A program made the position numbers and the translations under genes. Under the pieces are notes generated by a model. It was not told the DNA's origin. It saw only the letters and a program-made list of their open reading frames with translations, and made no database searches. DNA of 64,000 bases from Aquimarina spinulae (lineage in GTDB: Bacteria > Bacteroidota > Bacteroidia > Flavobacteriales > Flavobacteriaceae): contig NZ_CALSBP010000002.1 in the NCBI RefSeq assembly GCF_943373825.1, positions 3,895,501 through 3,959,500 of the forward strand. The letters are read 5' to 3'. Positions 51,880-60,626 of the stretch are shown here, one piece after another; the first letter of the stretch is position 1; each line of letters opens with the position of its first letter.

Positions 51880-52200
51880 TTATGGCAACAGATATACTTT
51901 TTTAATATGTGTTTGTATCTGTTTTTATACATAATTTTTTAATAACAATTTCTTGTTAAAAAAAGTTAATTTAATAAAGCAAAAACCAAAATATTGATTG
52001 TATATTTACTCTCGATTTTAGATATAGAATCATAGACAAATTATTAGCTTCATTCCCTGGTAGTATAAATAATATTTGTCTGTTTATTCCCCCAATTTTT
52101 AGTGTTATATGATAATCCTGGATAAATCTTAGGATCATATCATTTGGTTGTTAATATTAATGATTGTAAAGGAGATAGTAATTCTTTTATTTCACTTTTT

Positions 52201-52223
52201 AACAAATGGTTTATACATTTGTT
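52201..52223 (+). promoter_or_regulatory. Possible promoter with overlapping inverted repeat
   Basis: AACAAATG and CATTTGTT (7-base gap) form an inverted repeat whose right arm overlaps TACATTTG (52214-52221), an exact -7 box 51 bp before the GTG start at 52273. A regulator bound here would cover the promoter. The rest of the 393-bp gap 51880-52272 holds no gene I can support. Confidence 0.4.
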
Positions 52224-52272
52224 GGATTAAATAATAGAGTCCCTTTTATGGCCATTTAAACTTAAAAAAAAG

Positions 52273-52878
52273 GTGTATAAATTTTTTATAAAAAGAAGTC
52301 TTGATTTTAGTATTTCGCTACTATTACTGATCTTTATTTCACCTGTATTTATACTATTGATTCTTTTTCTGGCTATTGCAAATCAGGGTAAACCTTTTTT
52401 TGTTCAAAGAAGACCGGGTAAAAATGAAAAGATTTTTAGCATCGTAAAGTTTAAGACGATGAATGATAGAAAAGATGCACAGGGAAATTTACTACCGGAT
52501 AAGGATAGAATAACCAAAGTAGGAGCATTTGTTAGAAAAACTTCTTTAGACGAAATTCCACAATTGATTAATGTATTACTAGGAGAAATGTCCCTGATAG
52601 GGCCACGTCCTTTGATCATAGAATATTTACCTGTGTATAATGATGTTCAAAAAAAGAGACATGATGTAAGACCAGGTATTACCGGATGGGCTCAGGTTAA
52701 TGGAAGAAATTCTATTACCTGGAAAAAAAAGTTCGAATATGATGTCTGGTATGTAGAAAACTATGGTTTTTTATTGGATCTGAAAATCATCGGATTAACA
52801 TTAAAAAAAGTAATACAAAAAGAAGATGTGAATCTATCAAATGACTTGACATCAGAATATTTTGACGGTACAAACTAG
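52273..52878 (+). CDS. PglC-like phosphoglycosyltransferase, copy 1
   Basis: 201 residues, the compact monotopic form. Re-entrant membrane helix (about 8-33), 'FFVQRRPGKNEKIFSIVKFKTMND', catalytic Asp-Glu pair in 'TSLDEIPQLINVL', 'MSLIGPRPLIIEYLP' and 'RHDVRPGITGWAQVNGRN'. It transfers a sugar phosphate from a UDP-sugar to undecaprenyl phosphate and so starts repeat-unit synthesis. GTG start; no earlier ATG is in frame. A second copy lies at 56575. Confidence 0.95.
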   Translation: MYKFFIKRSLDFSISLLLLIFISPVFILLILFLAIANQGKPFFVQRRPGKNEKIFSIVKFKTMNDRKDAQGNLLPDKDRITKVGAFVRKTSLDEIPQLINVLLGEMSLIGPRPLIIEYLPVYNDVQKKRHDVRPGITGWAQVNGRNSITWKKKFEYDVWYVENYGFLLDLKIIGLTLKKVIQKEDVNLSNDLTSEYFDGTN

Positions 52879-52900
52879 TTATATTTCTTAGGAAGAATAG

Positions 52901-53998
52901 ATGAGTAAAAATTTAAACATAGTAGCCTTAACCAAAAAAATGCTTAGAGAAGGTATAGAAAAAAATACCTATTGGAAAGGAAATCTTACCCCATTACCCA
53001 AAAGTAAAGCATTATGGCTAGTTTCGAATTCGAGAATAGAAGAGGAAGACTATTGTGGAGTTATTGGCTATGAAGACGAAAAAATGATCTCTTTTGTTTT
53101 TATGTTTCCCGATCTGCTTAATAATGGAAACAGAGAACCATCAAAAGTATATTGGATGATCTCCTGGTGGGTGCATAAAGATTATAAAGATACAGTTCTG
53201 GGAACCTATATTTATAATGAAGCTGTGAATCTAACAGGGAAACAAATTCTCATAAAATCGTATGCAGAAAATGTAACTACATTTTACGAAAAACAACCTT
53301 TTACTGTAATCGCATCAAGATTAAGACATACCATCTTCTTTAGTCTCGATGCATCGATGCTTATAGGAAGGTTCCGATTTTTAAAATCAATTAAATTTGT
53401 TCTGGATAGAATCGATAATACGGTAGCATCATGTATTAGGATGCTAAATAGACCTAAAGCTAGAAAAAGAACAAAAACACTTTCTTATGATTATATCAAC
53501 CAGATGGATGATGAAACCTGGGAGTTTATAGATCCGCTTTGCAAAAATGACCTGATCTATAAAACAAAAGAATATATAAACTGGCAGATTAACGGGATGC
53601 AGTATATGCAAACCCCAATTGCAACAAAACATCCATATACATCATTACAAACAGGAACCAGTAATAATATTTACATTCATAATCTTAAAATTATAAAAGA
53701 AAATGAAATTATTGGTTTTTTATCTTATGTAATAAATTATAATGAGTTTAATGTTAAATACTTTTTGGTAAAAGAAGAAGAAAATTATAATTTGTGTGTA
53801 GATGCTCTTATTGAGAATTTTATCCAAAAGAGAACTAAGTTTATTTTTACAGATGATACTCAGTTATCAGATTGTATAACAAAACGATATAGTACTGTTT
53901 TTACACATAAAGTGACAAAAAAGGGACTGGCTCATAATGAAACCAAACTCGATTTTGAAAACTCAAATATGTTGAATAGAGATGGACATTTTTATTAA
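52901..53998 (+). CDS. GNAT-like acyltransferase, function unknown
   Basis: 365 residues in two halves. The first ('DYCGVIGYEDEKMISFVFMFPD', 'YWMISWWVHKDYKDTVLGTYIYNEAVN', 'YAENVTTFYEKQPFTVIASRLRHTIFF') has a GNAT-like strand-helix order with a plausible acyl-CoA or acyl-carrier loop near residues 95-105. The second half ('LIYKTKEYINWQINGM', 'NEIIGFLSYVINYNEFNVKYFLV') is similar to a second GNAT repeat. It stands directly before the second adenylation-carrier pair, so it could use the carrier-bound acid to N-acylate an amino sugar (inference). Confidence 0.6.
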   Translation: MSKNLNIVALTKKMLREGIEKNTYWKGNLTPLPKSKALWLVSNSRIEEEDYCGVIGYEDEKMISFVFMFPDLLNNGNREPSKVYWMISWWVHKDYKDTVLGTYIYNEAVNLTGKQILIKSYAENVTTFYEKQPFTVIASRLRHTIFFSLDASMLIGRFRFLKSIKFVLDRIDNTVASCIRMLNRPKARKRTKTLSYDYINQMDDETWEFIDPLCKNDLIYKTKEYINWQINGMQYMQTPIATKHPYTSLQTGTSNNIYIHNLKIIKENEIIGFLSYVINYNEFNVKYFLVKEEENYNLCVDALIENFIQKRTKFIFTDDTQLSDCITKRYSTVFTHKVTKKGLAHNETKLDFENSNMLNRDGHFY

Positions 53999-54015
53999 AT
54001 CCAAAATTTAAACGT

Positions 54016-55512
54016 GTGAAATTTGTAAAAAAACTACAAGATTCGATAGAAAGCCATTCTGATTGTAATGCTTTATGTATAAACAATACATTTTATACAT
54101 ATCATGATTTTGCTATTGAAATATCTAAGATTAGAGATGCTATAGCAACTACTGTAGAAGATTCTGAAAAACTAATTGGTTTAGTAACCAATGATGATCT
54201 TCAGACCTATGCAAGTATCCTTGCACTTTGGCTTGAGGGGAAAGCATACGTTCCTGTAAATCCATCAACACCAATTGAGCGTAATCATAAAGTTTTTGAA
54301 TTAACAGAAACACGATATGTTATTGATTCTTCTGAAACTTCAATTTATGAGGAGTATAAAGTTATTGCTTCGGGAGCATTAGATACTACAGATATTAACC
54401 TGAAGCCTAAACATGTTTCTGGTGATCAATTAGCATATATATTATTTACCTCGGGTACTACAGGGCTTCCTAAAGGAGTTCCTATTACTTTTGATAACGT
54501 TAATGCGCTGGTAAATGCAGTAGATGTAGAACCAGAATTTAATCTGGTTCCTTCGGATCGATGCTTACAAATGTTCGAACTTACTTTTGATTTTTCTGTA
54601 GTAACCTATTTATTTCCTTTTTTATCAGGTTCTTGTATTTATACGATACCAAAAGGAGCAATTAAGTATTTTTATATTTTTAAACTTATTAAAGAACAAA
54701 AGCTTACAGTTCTTACAATGGTGCCTTCGATCATAAATTATCTAAGGCCTTATTTCCCCGAAATTAATGCTCCCGATGTGCGATATTGTAGTTTTGGAGG
54801 AGGAGCATTGCATAGTGATATTGCCAAAGAATGGAGCGAATGCCTTCCTAATTGTAAAATATTTAATTATTATGGCCCTACAGAGTTTACTGTTTATAGT
54901 GGCTTTTATCCATATCATAAAGAAACTCATCAAAAAGCCCATAATGGAATAATAGCCATAGGAACACCGCAAGAAGATACGTTGTATCTTGTGGTAAATG
55001 AGAATAATGAAGAAGTGCCAGTAAATGTAACAGGAGAGCTATCTTTGGGAGGCCCACAGATAACTCCCGGATATTGGAAAAATGAAGAACGAAATGCTCA
55101 AAGCTTTTTTGTAAGAGAAGAAAATGGAAAAAAACAACGTTACTATAAAACCGGAGATCTTTGTTTTAAAGATGAAGAAGGGGATTTTTTATATGTAGGT
55201 AGAGCAGATTTTCAAGTAAAAATTAGAGGATATCGGGTAGAACTGGCAGAAGTTGAATTTCATGCAAAGACAAAATCAGATAAAAAAGTCAATATGGTTG
55301 CCCTGGATATTACCAATGCATTAGGTAATGCAGAGTTAGGCTTAGCTATAGAATCTGAAGAATTTGATACTGAAGAGATATTCAAGTATATGAAAACTAA
55401 AATGCCTGATTATATGATTCCGGGACATGTACGATTTATAAAAGAGTTTCCGCATAGTATCAACGGAAAAATTAGCAGAAAAGAATTAAGAACATATTTT
55501 GACATAAATTAA
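54016..55512 (+). CDS. DltA-like adenylation enzyme, copy 2, altered pocket
   Basis: 498 residues, GTG start. Same architecture as the enzyme at 35232: FTSGTTGLPKG (144-154), 'FELTFDFSVVTYLFP' with Asp192, YGPTE (286-290), 'YKTGDL', 'GRADFQVKIRGYRVEL', and catalytic Lys in 'SINGKISRKEL'. The pocket motif FCGEAL of copy 1 and DltA reads FGGGAL here (260-265): the Cys and the Glu are both Gly, giving a wider pocket. Amino-group-binding Asp is kept, so an amino acid larger than or different from alanine is expected (inference). Followed 10 bp later by its own carrier protein. Confidence 0.88.
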   Translation: MKFVKKLQDSIESHSDCNALCINNTFYTYHDFAIEISKIRDAIATTVEDSEKLIGLVTNDDLQTYASILALWLEGKAYVPVNPSTPIERNHKVFELTETRYVIDSSETSIYEEYKVIASGALDTTDINLKPKHVSGDQLAYILFTSGTTGLPKGVPITFDNVNALVNAVDVEPEFNLVPSDRCLQMFELTFDFSVVTYLFPFLSGSCIYTIPKGAIKYFYIFKLIKEQKLTVLTMVPSIINYLRPYFPEINAPDVRYCSFGGGALHSDIAKEWSECLPNCKIFNYYGPTEFTVYSGFYPYHKETHQKAHNGIIAIGTPQEDTLYLVVNENNEEVPVNVTGELSLGGPQITPGYWKNEERNAQSFFVREENGKKQRYYKTGDLCFKDEEGDFLYVGRADFQVKIRGYRVELAEVEFHAKTKSDKKVNMVALDITNALGNAELGLAIESEEFDTEEIFKYMKTKMPDYMIPGHVRFIKEFPHSINGKISRKELRTYFDIN

Positions 55513-55522
55513 ATAATCAATA

Positions 55523-55762
55523 ATGAGTAAAGAAGAGATTTTATCAAAAGTAAAAGAAGCTTTTGTATCTGTATTAGAGCATGATAATTTTCAACTTGCC
55601 GATGAAACTACAGCAGATGATGTTGATGGGTGGGAATCTGTAACGCATATGATGATTATTTCTGAAGTCGAAAAATCTTTTGGTATTAAATTTAAACTAA
55701 TGGATTTAATGAATATGAATAATGTCGGGGATTTAATAAGAACCATAGAATCAGAATTATAA
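55523..55762 (+). CDS. Acyl/peptidyl carrier protein, copy 2
   Basis: 79 residues. Phosphopantetheine serine Ser39 in 'VDGWESVTHMMII'. Paralogue of the carrier at 36741 (same length, shared EHDNF and DVDGW blocks), but the motif changes from DSL to ESV, which suggests that each carrier is read by its own partners. Encoded 10 bp after the second adenylation enzyme. Confidence 0.9.
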   Translation: MSKEEILSKVKEAFVSVLEHDNFQLADETTADDVDGWESVTHMMIISEVEKSFGIKFKLMDLMNMNNVGDLIRTIESEL

Positions 55763-55819
55763 GTATATAAAGTACTTTTGTAGGTATATCAAGAAATAAT
55801 TTGTAAAAAAAAAACGTGG

Positions 55820-56488
55820 ATGGATAAAGTTTTGATAATTGGAGCTTCGGGTCACGCTAAGGTGATTATAGAAACTATTGAGTTGAATGCAAATTATCAA
55901 ATTCATGGTCTTATAGATACGTTTAAACCAAAAGGTGAAAAGCTACTTGATTATGAAGTGCTTGGTACAGAAGATTATATTAAAGATCTTGTAGAAAAAG
56001 GGATTAATAAAGGAATTATAGCAATAGGAGATAACTGGACTAGGTTTTTAATGCAAGAGAGAATAAAAAAAATATCTCCGGATTTTGAGTTTATTACAGT
56101 AATTCATCCATCTGCAATAATTAGCCCAAGTGTTGTGATCGGCAAGGGAAGTATAATATTAGCTTCGGTTACTATTAATGCGCATGCAAGGATTGGAAAT
56201 TTTTGTATTATGAATACCGATGCTAATTTTGATCATGATAGTGATATACAGGACTTTTCTAGTTTAGCACCAGGAGTTACTGTTGGAGGAAATGTTAGTA
56301 TAGGTACATGTACTGCAATATCACTGGGCGCAAATATTATTCAGGGTATTACAGTTGGGAAACATAGTATTATTGGAGCAGGAGCTTTACTTCTAAACGA
56401 TGTAGATGATTTTAAACTCGTTTATGGAGTTCCCGGAAAAGAAATAAGAACTGTTGTAAAAGGAGAAAACTATTTGTCTAAGTCCTAA
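55820..56488 (+). CDS. NeuD/PglD-like sugar O/N-acyltransferase
   Basis: 222 residues. N-terminal Rossmann-like UDP-sugar-binding domain 'VLIIGASGHAKVIIETIE' (4-21), then a left-handed beta helix with 'IHPSAIISPSVVIGKGSII' and the catalytic region 'NTDANFDHDSDIQDF' (His near 139). Family members N-acetylate UDP-4-amino-sugars (PglD) or O-acetylate sialic acid (NeuD). Encoded between a carrier protein and a PglC-like enzyme, which suits the synthesis of an acylated amino-sugar primer, possibly with the carrier-bound acid as donor (inference). Confidence 0.88.
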   Translation: MDKVLIIGASGHAKVIIETIELNANYQIHGLIDTFKPKGEKLLDYEVLGTEDYIKDLVEKGINKGIIAIGDNWTRFLMQERIKKISPDFEFITVIHPSAIISPSVVIGKGSIILASVTINAHARIGNFCIMNTDANFDHDSDIQDFSSLAPGVTVGGNVSIGTCTAISLGANIIQGITVGKHSIIGAGALLLNDVDDFKLVYGVPGKEIRTVVKGENYLSKS

Positions 56489-56574
56489 GAACAAAGATTA
56501 TAATTTTAGAAATAATGGTAAGCTTACGGATATAAAGCGTTGTTAATTAAATTTATAAAAGCGATAAAAAATAT

Positions 56575-57180
56575 ATGTACAACCCATATGTAAAACGATT
56601 ATTAGATTTTGTGCTTTCCTTTTTGGGTATAGTAATGTTATCTCCCATTATACTAGTGCTGGTTCTAATATTAATTGTGGTTAATAGCGGTAAGCCATTT
56701 TTTTTTCAGTTAAGACCGGGAAAAAATGGTCGACTTTTTAAAATCATTAAATTTAAAACAATGTCTGATTTAAGATTAGTGGATAAAGATGATGTACACA
56801 ATGTTTCTCGTATAACCAAAGCAGGAGCATTTATTAGAAAGTACTCCTTAGATGAGATTTTACAACTTATTAATGTTTTAAAAGGAGATATGAGTTTAAT
56901 GGGGCCAAGACCTCTTTTGGTCGAATATTTACCTTTGTATAATGAGACGCAAAAGAAAAGACATGATGTAAGACCAGGTATAACAGGATGGGCACAGGTA
57001 AAAGGTAGAAATACAATATCCTGGAGTCAGAAATTTGAATATGATGTATGGTACGTAGAAAACCTAAGTTTTAGGTTAGATATAAAAATTTTATTTTTAA
57101 CCATAAAGAAAGTAATTAAGAAAGAAGGTGTAAACATCGATCAAAATACCATTATGCCTGCTTGGAAAGGAAATAACTAA
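56575..57180 (+). CDS. PglC-like phosphoglycosyltransferase, copy 2
   Basis: 201 residues, same length as copy 1. 'YNPYVKRLLDFVLSFLGIVMLSP' membrane part, 'RPGKNGRLFKIIKFKTMSD', catalytic Asp-Glu in 'YSLDEILQLINVLKGDMSLMGPRPLL' and 'RHDVRPGITGWAQVKGRN'. It can start a lipid-linked chain like copy 1; two different starter sugars or a choice between them would explain the pair. Clearly homologous to copy 1 over the whole length. Confidence 0.95.
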   Translation: MYNPYVKRLLDFVLSFLGIVMLSPIILVLVLILIVVNSGKPFFFQLRPGKNGRLFKIIKFKTMSDLRLVDKDDVHNVSRITKAGAFIRKYSLDEILQLINVLKGDMSLMGPRPLLVEYLPLYNETQKKRHDVRPGITGWAQVKGRNTISWSQKFEYDVWYVENLSFRLDIKILFLTIKKVIKKEGVNIDQNTIMPAWKGNN

Positions 57181-57188
57181 TTAAAAAA

Positions 57189-57214
57189 AACTTTTATAAA
57201 AGTTCTTATAGAAC
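57189..57214. repeat. Two adjacent small palindromes upstream of the fusion gene
   Basis: AACTTTTATAAAAGTT (57189-57204), a perfect 16-bp palindrome, is followed by GTTCT-TAT-AGAAC (57202-57214). They lie in the leader of the NeuD-flavoprotein fusion and could form hairpins that slow transcription or bind a regulator. No T-run follows, so they are not ordinary terminators. Confidence 0.35.
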
Positions 57215-57255
57215 ACTATAATTCACACAACCAACAAATCAACTTAAATTTAGTA

Positions 57256-59499
57256 ATGAGTAAAATGAAAATAACTGACGACCCTAAAAAAATAAGGATT
57301 TATGGAGCTGGCGGGCATTCTCAAGTCATACGAGAAGTACTAGAAGAGAACGGTTATGAAGTAACCGAAACTTTTGATGATAAACCATCTGGACGTCATT
57401 ATGCGTCTAAGAATGTAACTTCTGGGGCAAGAAAAAATCTAAAAGAATTTCCACATAAAGGATATCCTGTAATTGTGGCAGTAGGTATAAATGCAGAAAG
57501 AGCAGAGATAGCTGGTTTTCTAAAAAGTGATTTTGAAAAGGCAATACATCATTCGGCGATTATAGCCCCAACAGCAAAAATAGGAGAAGGTACCGTTGTT
57601 TTTGCAGGAGCGATAATTCAACCCAATACGGTTATCGGAGAACATGTAATTATAAATACAGCAGCAAGCATAGACCATGATAATATTATAGGGAATTTTG
57701 CACACATCTCACCAAAAGCTGCTTTATGTGGTCATGTTGAGGTTGGAGAAGGTTCACATGTTGGAGTTGGTGCTGTTGTAATACCAAAGGTTAAAATAGG
57801 GAAATGGTGTACCATTGGCGCAGGAGCCGTAGTTTTAAAAGACGTTCCTGATTATTCTACAGTTGTTGGTAATCCCGGTAAAATAATAAAAACAAAACTC
57901 ACAGACTTGAAGCTTAATAACAAACCAAAATCGTCAGATATCACTTTTATTGGTTCAGGAATTTCATCATCCTTTACGATTTTACATTTTTTAGATCTTA
58001 TAGAAAGCCATAAAACAAAAAGAAAGATCAATATCAATATAATTGATAAATATAGAGAATTTCACTCTGGGATACCATACGGTTCAAGATCTGGTTTTTC
58101 GGTACATCTTATAACGTCTTTAAAAAACTTTTTGCCAGAACCAGAATTGGGAAAATTTATTAAATGGCTTAATAATAATAAGAATTGGTTATTAGACGAA
58201 TTAAAAAAAGACGGAGGTACATTATCCTCTGAATGGATTACCAAACATGAGGATAAAATTAAAAATAATGAGTGGGAAGATCTTTTTATCCCTCGCCGCT
58301 TTTTTGGATGGTATATCAATGAAAAAGTAAAAAACAGATTAGAAGAATTTAAAATCAAAGGTGCTATTGATGTTAATTACATCAATGCAGAAGTGATTGA
58401 TATAGAAAAATCAGAAAATACATATGAATTGTCTCTAGATAACCAAGACACTGTTTATTCTGAAAAAGTAATCTTATCTGTTGGTTCTCTACCTGTTAAT
58501 CACCTTTGGAAAAATGAAGATATAATAGAAGAGGATAATTTACTTTTTGTAAATGATCCTTACAGTTCTGAGTTAAAGACAACTTTAGAGAAAATCGATA
58601 GCTTTCTTGAAAAACAATCAGAAAAGAAAACTAATGTGCTTATAGTAGGAGCCAATGCAAGTGGATTAGAGTTGCTTTATAAATTAAATGATGTCGAAAA
58701 AATAAAATCTAGAATTAATAAATTCATTATTCTTTCTACTCAAGGATTATTGCCAGATGCCGTTATCGATGAAAAACGAAAAAAAGAATACACGCCTTTT
58801 AACTTACAGGCATTAACCAAAGAAAAAAATATAACTGCAGAAATTATAGCAGAAGCAACATTTAAAGATTTGGATTATGCCGATCAGATTCATCTGGGAG
58901 CAGCGTCTACAGTAGATATTATATCAAAAGCTTTTGGCACTTTGTTAAATAAGTTAGACCCAGAAGAACTAAAAAAGTTTGCTTGCCATTATGGTAATGA
59001 AATAGGAAGAAGACAACGATGTGCCGGTTTTCATTATTCTAAAACCGTTGATGAATTGAAGGAGGAAAATCGTTTTGATCATATTGCAGGACGATTTAGA
59101 GATATTAATAACGAAACTACAGGAGAATATTCTTTAGAATATTTAGATACAAAATCTGGGAAAAATAAGACCCATGAAGATTCTGTAGGTATAGTGATTA
59201 ATTGTGTAGGTAGTACAAATCTAACCAAACAAAATATCCCAGAATTATTAAAGAAATTAATAGAGAAAGGATATTGCAAACCTAACGATTCTAAGATAGG
59301 ATTCGAAGTTAATGAGCAATTAGAAGCTTCTGATAATTTACATATTGTCGGACCACTACTAGCAGGAAATGTGTTTGATGGGAAAGCTGTGTGGCATGTT
59401 GAACATTGTGGTAGAATTATATGGCTATCACAAGTGTTATCTGAAAAAATGAATGATTACTTTTTAAAAAAAACTGAATTAAAAGAAAAACCTATATAG
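57256..59499 (+). CDS. NeuD-like acyltransferase fused to FAD/NAD(P)-binding domain
   Basis: 747 residues, two enzymes in one chain. Residues 1-215: 'IRIYGAGGHSQVIREVLEENGYE' and a beta helix with 'IHHSAIIAPTAKIGEGTVV', 'NTAASIDHDN' and 'GKWCTIGAGAVVLKDVP' (NeuD/PglD family). Residues 228-747: 'DITFIGSGISSSFTILHFLDL' (GxGxxS nucleotide loop), 'VILSVGSLPVNHLW', a second loop 'VLIVGANASGLELLYKL' near 460 and 'GIVINCVGSTN', the layout of the FAD/NAD(P)-binding family PF13454. The second half probably oxidises or reduces a precursor that the first acylates. I know of no well-studied enzyme with this order. Confidence 0.85.
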   Translation: MSKMKITDDPKKIRIYGAGGHSQVIREVLEENGYEVTETFDDKPSGRHYASKNVTSGARKNLKEFPHKGYPVIVAVGINAERAEIAGFLKSDFEKAIHHSAIIAPTAKIGEGTVVFAGAIIQPNTVIGEHVIINTAASIDHDNIIGNFAHISPKAALCGHVEVGEGSHVGVGAVVIPKVKIGKWCTIGAGAVVLKDVPDYSTVVGNPGKIIKTKLTDLKLNNKPKSSDITFIGSGISSSFTILHFLDLIESHKTKRKININIIDKYREFHSGIPYGSRSGFSVHLITSLKNFLPEPELGKFIKWLNNNKNWLLDELKKDGGTLSSEWITKHEDKIKNNEWEDLFIPRRFFGWYINEKVKNRLEEFKIKGAIDVNYINAEVIDIEKSENTYELSLDNQDTVYSEKVILSVGSLPVNHLWKNEDIIEEDNLLFVNDPYSSELKTTLEKIDSFLEKQSEKKTNVLIVGANASGLELLYKLNDVEKIKSRINKFIILSTQGLLPDAVIDEKRKKEYTPFNLQALTKEKNITAEIIAEATFKDLDYADQIHLGAASTVDIISKAFGTLLNKLDPEELKKFACHYGNEIGRRQRCAGFHYSKTVDELKEENRFDHIAGRFRDINNETTGEYSLEYLDTKSGKNKTHEDSVGIVINCVGSTNLTKQNIPELLKKLIEKGYCKPNDSKIGFEVNEQLEASDNLHIVGPLLAGNVFDGKAVWHVEHCGRIIWLSQVLSEKMNDYFLKKTELKEKPI

Positions 59500-59537
59500 T
59501 ACTAATAAACAACCATACCTAACTAATATTTTTACAA

Positions 59538-60626
59538 TTGGAGCAAAATTACAAACTGTTAATTAAAAACCTTGATGAAAAATCAGACATCATAGAATAT
59601 AAGACGCTCCTTCAAAAAAAATGGAACAACAATGTATATTATTCGGCCGAGCATTTGTTACATTTTGAGAAGGATTCTGATACGCTAAAATACTTTTTGT
59701 TTGAAAAAGAAAAAGAGCCTGTTATTCTAATGCCTTTTGTTTTTAGAGAAATAAAAATAAAAGATCAGAAACATCCGTATTTTGATGTTACAAGCCCATA
59801 TGGCTATAGTGGACCTTTATTTAATGATACTGTTACAGAAGAAGATATTGCTCAATTTTGGGACAATGTTGATCAATGGTATATGGATCATAATGTAGTA
59901 ACAGAGTTTATTCGATTTAGTTTAAATGGAAACCACAAAAAATATTCAGGATGTTTAACTAATACATTATCAAATGTTAGAGGGCATCTTTTAGATAATT
60001 TTGACGATCAATGGGTGGCATTTTTACCTAAAGTTAGAAATAACTACAGAAAGGCAGTGAATCACAATTTAGTATTTAAAATATTTCATAAGCATGAAAT
60101 AACAAAAGATATCATTAAAATCTTTAATGATATCTATGTGAATACGATGAATCGCAATAATGCAGATCGTATTTATTTTTTCTCCAATACTTATTTTGAA
60201 AACCTGATATTATCAAATTTAGATAATTTTTCTATTGCTATTGCGTATTACGAAGGTATCCCAATTTCTATCGAACTTATCATTGGTTATAAGGATACTA
60301 TTTTTGCATTTCTAGGGGGAACAAATGCAGAGTATTTTAGTTATAGACCTAATGATTTTCTTAGAGTGAAAATTATAGAATGGGCGATCAAAAATAAGAT
60401 CAAATGTTATGTTTTAGGAGGAGGTATGAAAGATGGTGATGGATTGTACAGACATAAAAAATCACTTTTTCCAAAAGATGAGGATGTGATTTTTCATACC
60501 GGAAGAAAAATTATTAATGAAAAAATTTACGATGAGCTATGTCGCTCTGCCAATCCAGAATATTCTCATGTTCATAAAGAGAATGTAAAAGATTATTTTT
60601 TTCCTTTTTATAGATTAAGTATATGA
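59538..60626 (+). CDS. FemAB/GNAT-like aminoacyl or acyl transferase
   Basis: 362 residues, TTG start (MEQNYKLLIKNL). Two GNAT-like halves: 'DVTSPYGYSGPLFNDTV' (about 88-104), 'FLPKVRNNYRKAVNHNLVFKI', 'ISIELIIGYKDTIFAFLGGTNAEY' and 'CYVLGGGMKDGDGLYRHKKSLFP', which fit the FemAB/FemX-like and PEP-CTERM FemAB-like families. FemAB enzymes add amino acids to peptidoglycan from tRNA; relatives in polysaccharide loci may add amino acids to sugars. Overlaps the next gene by 4 bp. Confidence 0.75.
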   Translation: MEQNYKLLIKNLDEKSDIIEYKTLLQKKWNNNVYYSAEHLLHFEKDSDTLKYFLFEKEKEPVILMPFVFREIKIKDQKHPYFDVTSPYGYSGPLFNDTVTEEDIAQFWDNVDQWYMDHNVVTEFIRFSLNGNHKKYSGCLTNTLSNVRGHLLDNFDDQWVAFLPKVRNNYRKAVNHNLVFKIFHKHEITKDIIKIFNDIYVNTMNRNNADRIYFFSNTYFENLILSNLDNFSIAIAYYEGIPISIELIIGYKDTIFAFLGGTNAEYFSYRPNDFLRVKIIEWAIKNKIKCYVLGGGMKDGDGLYRHKKSLFPKDEDVIFHTGRKIINEKIYDELCRSANPEYSHVHKENVKDYFFPFYRLSI

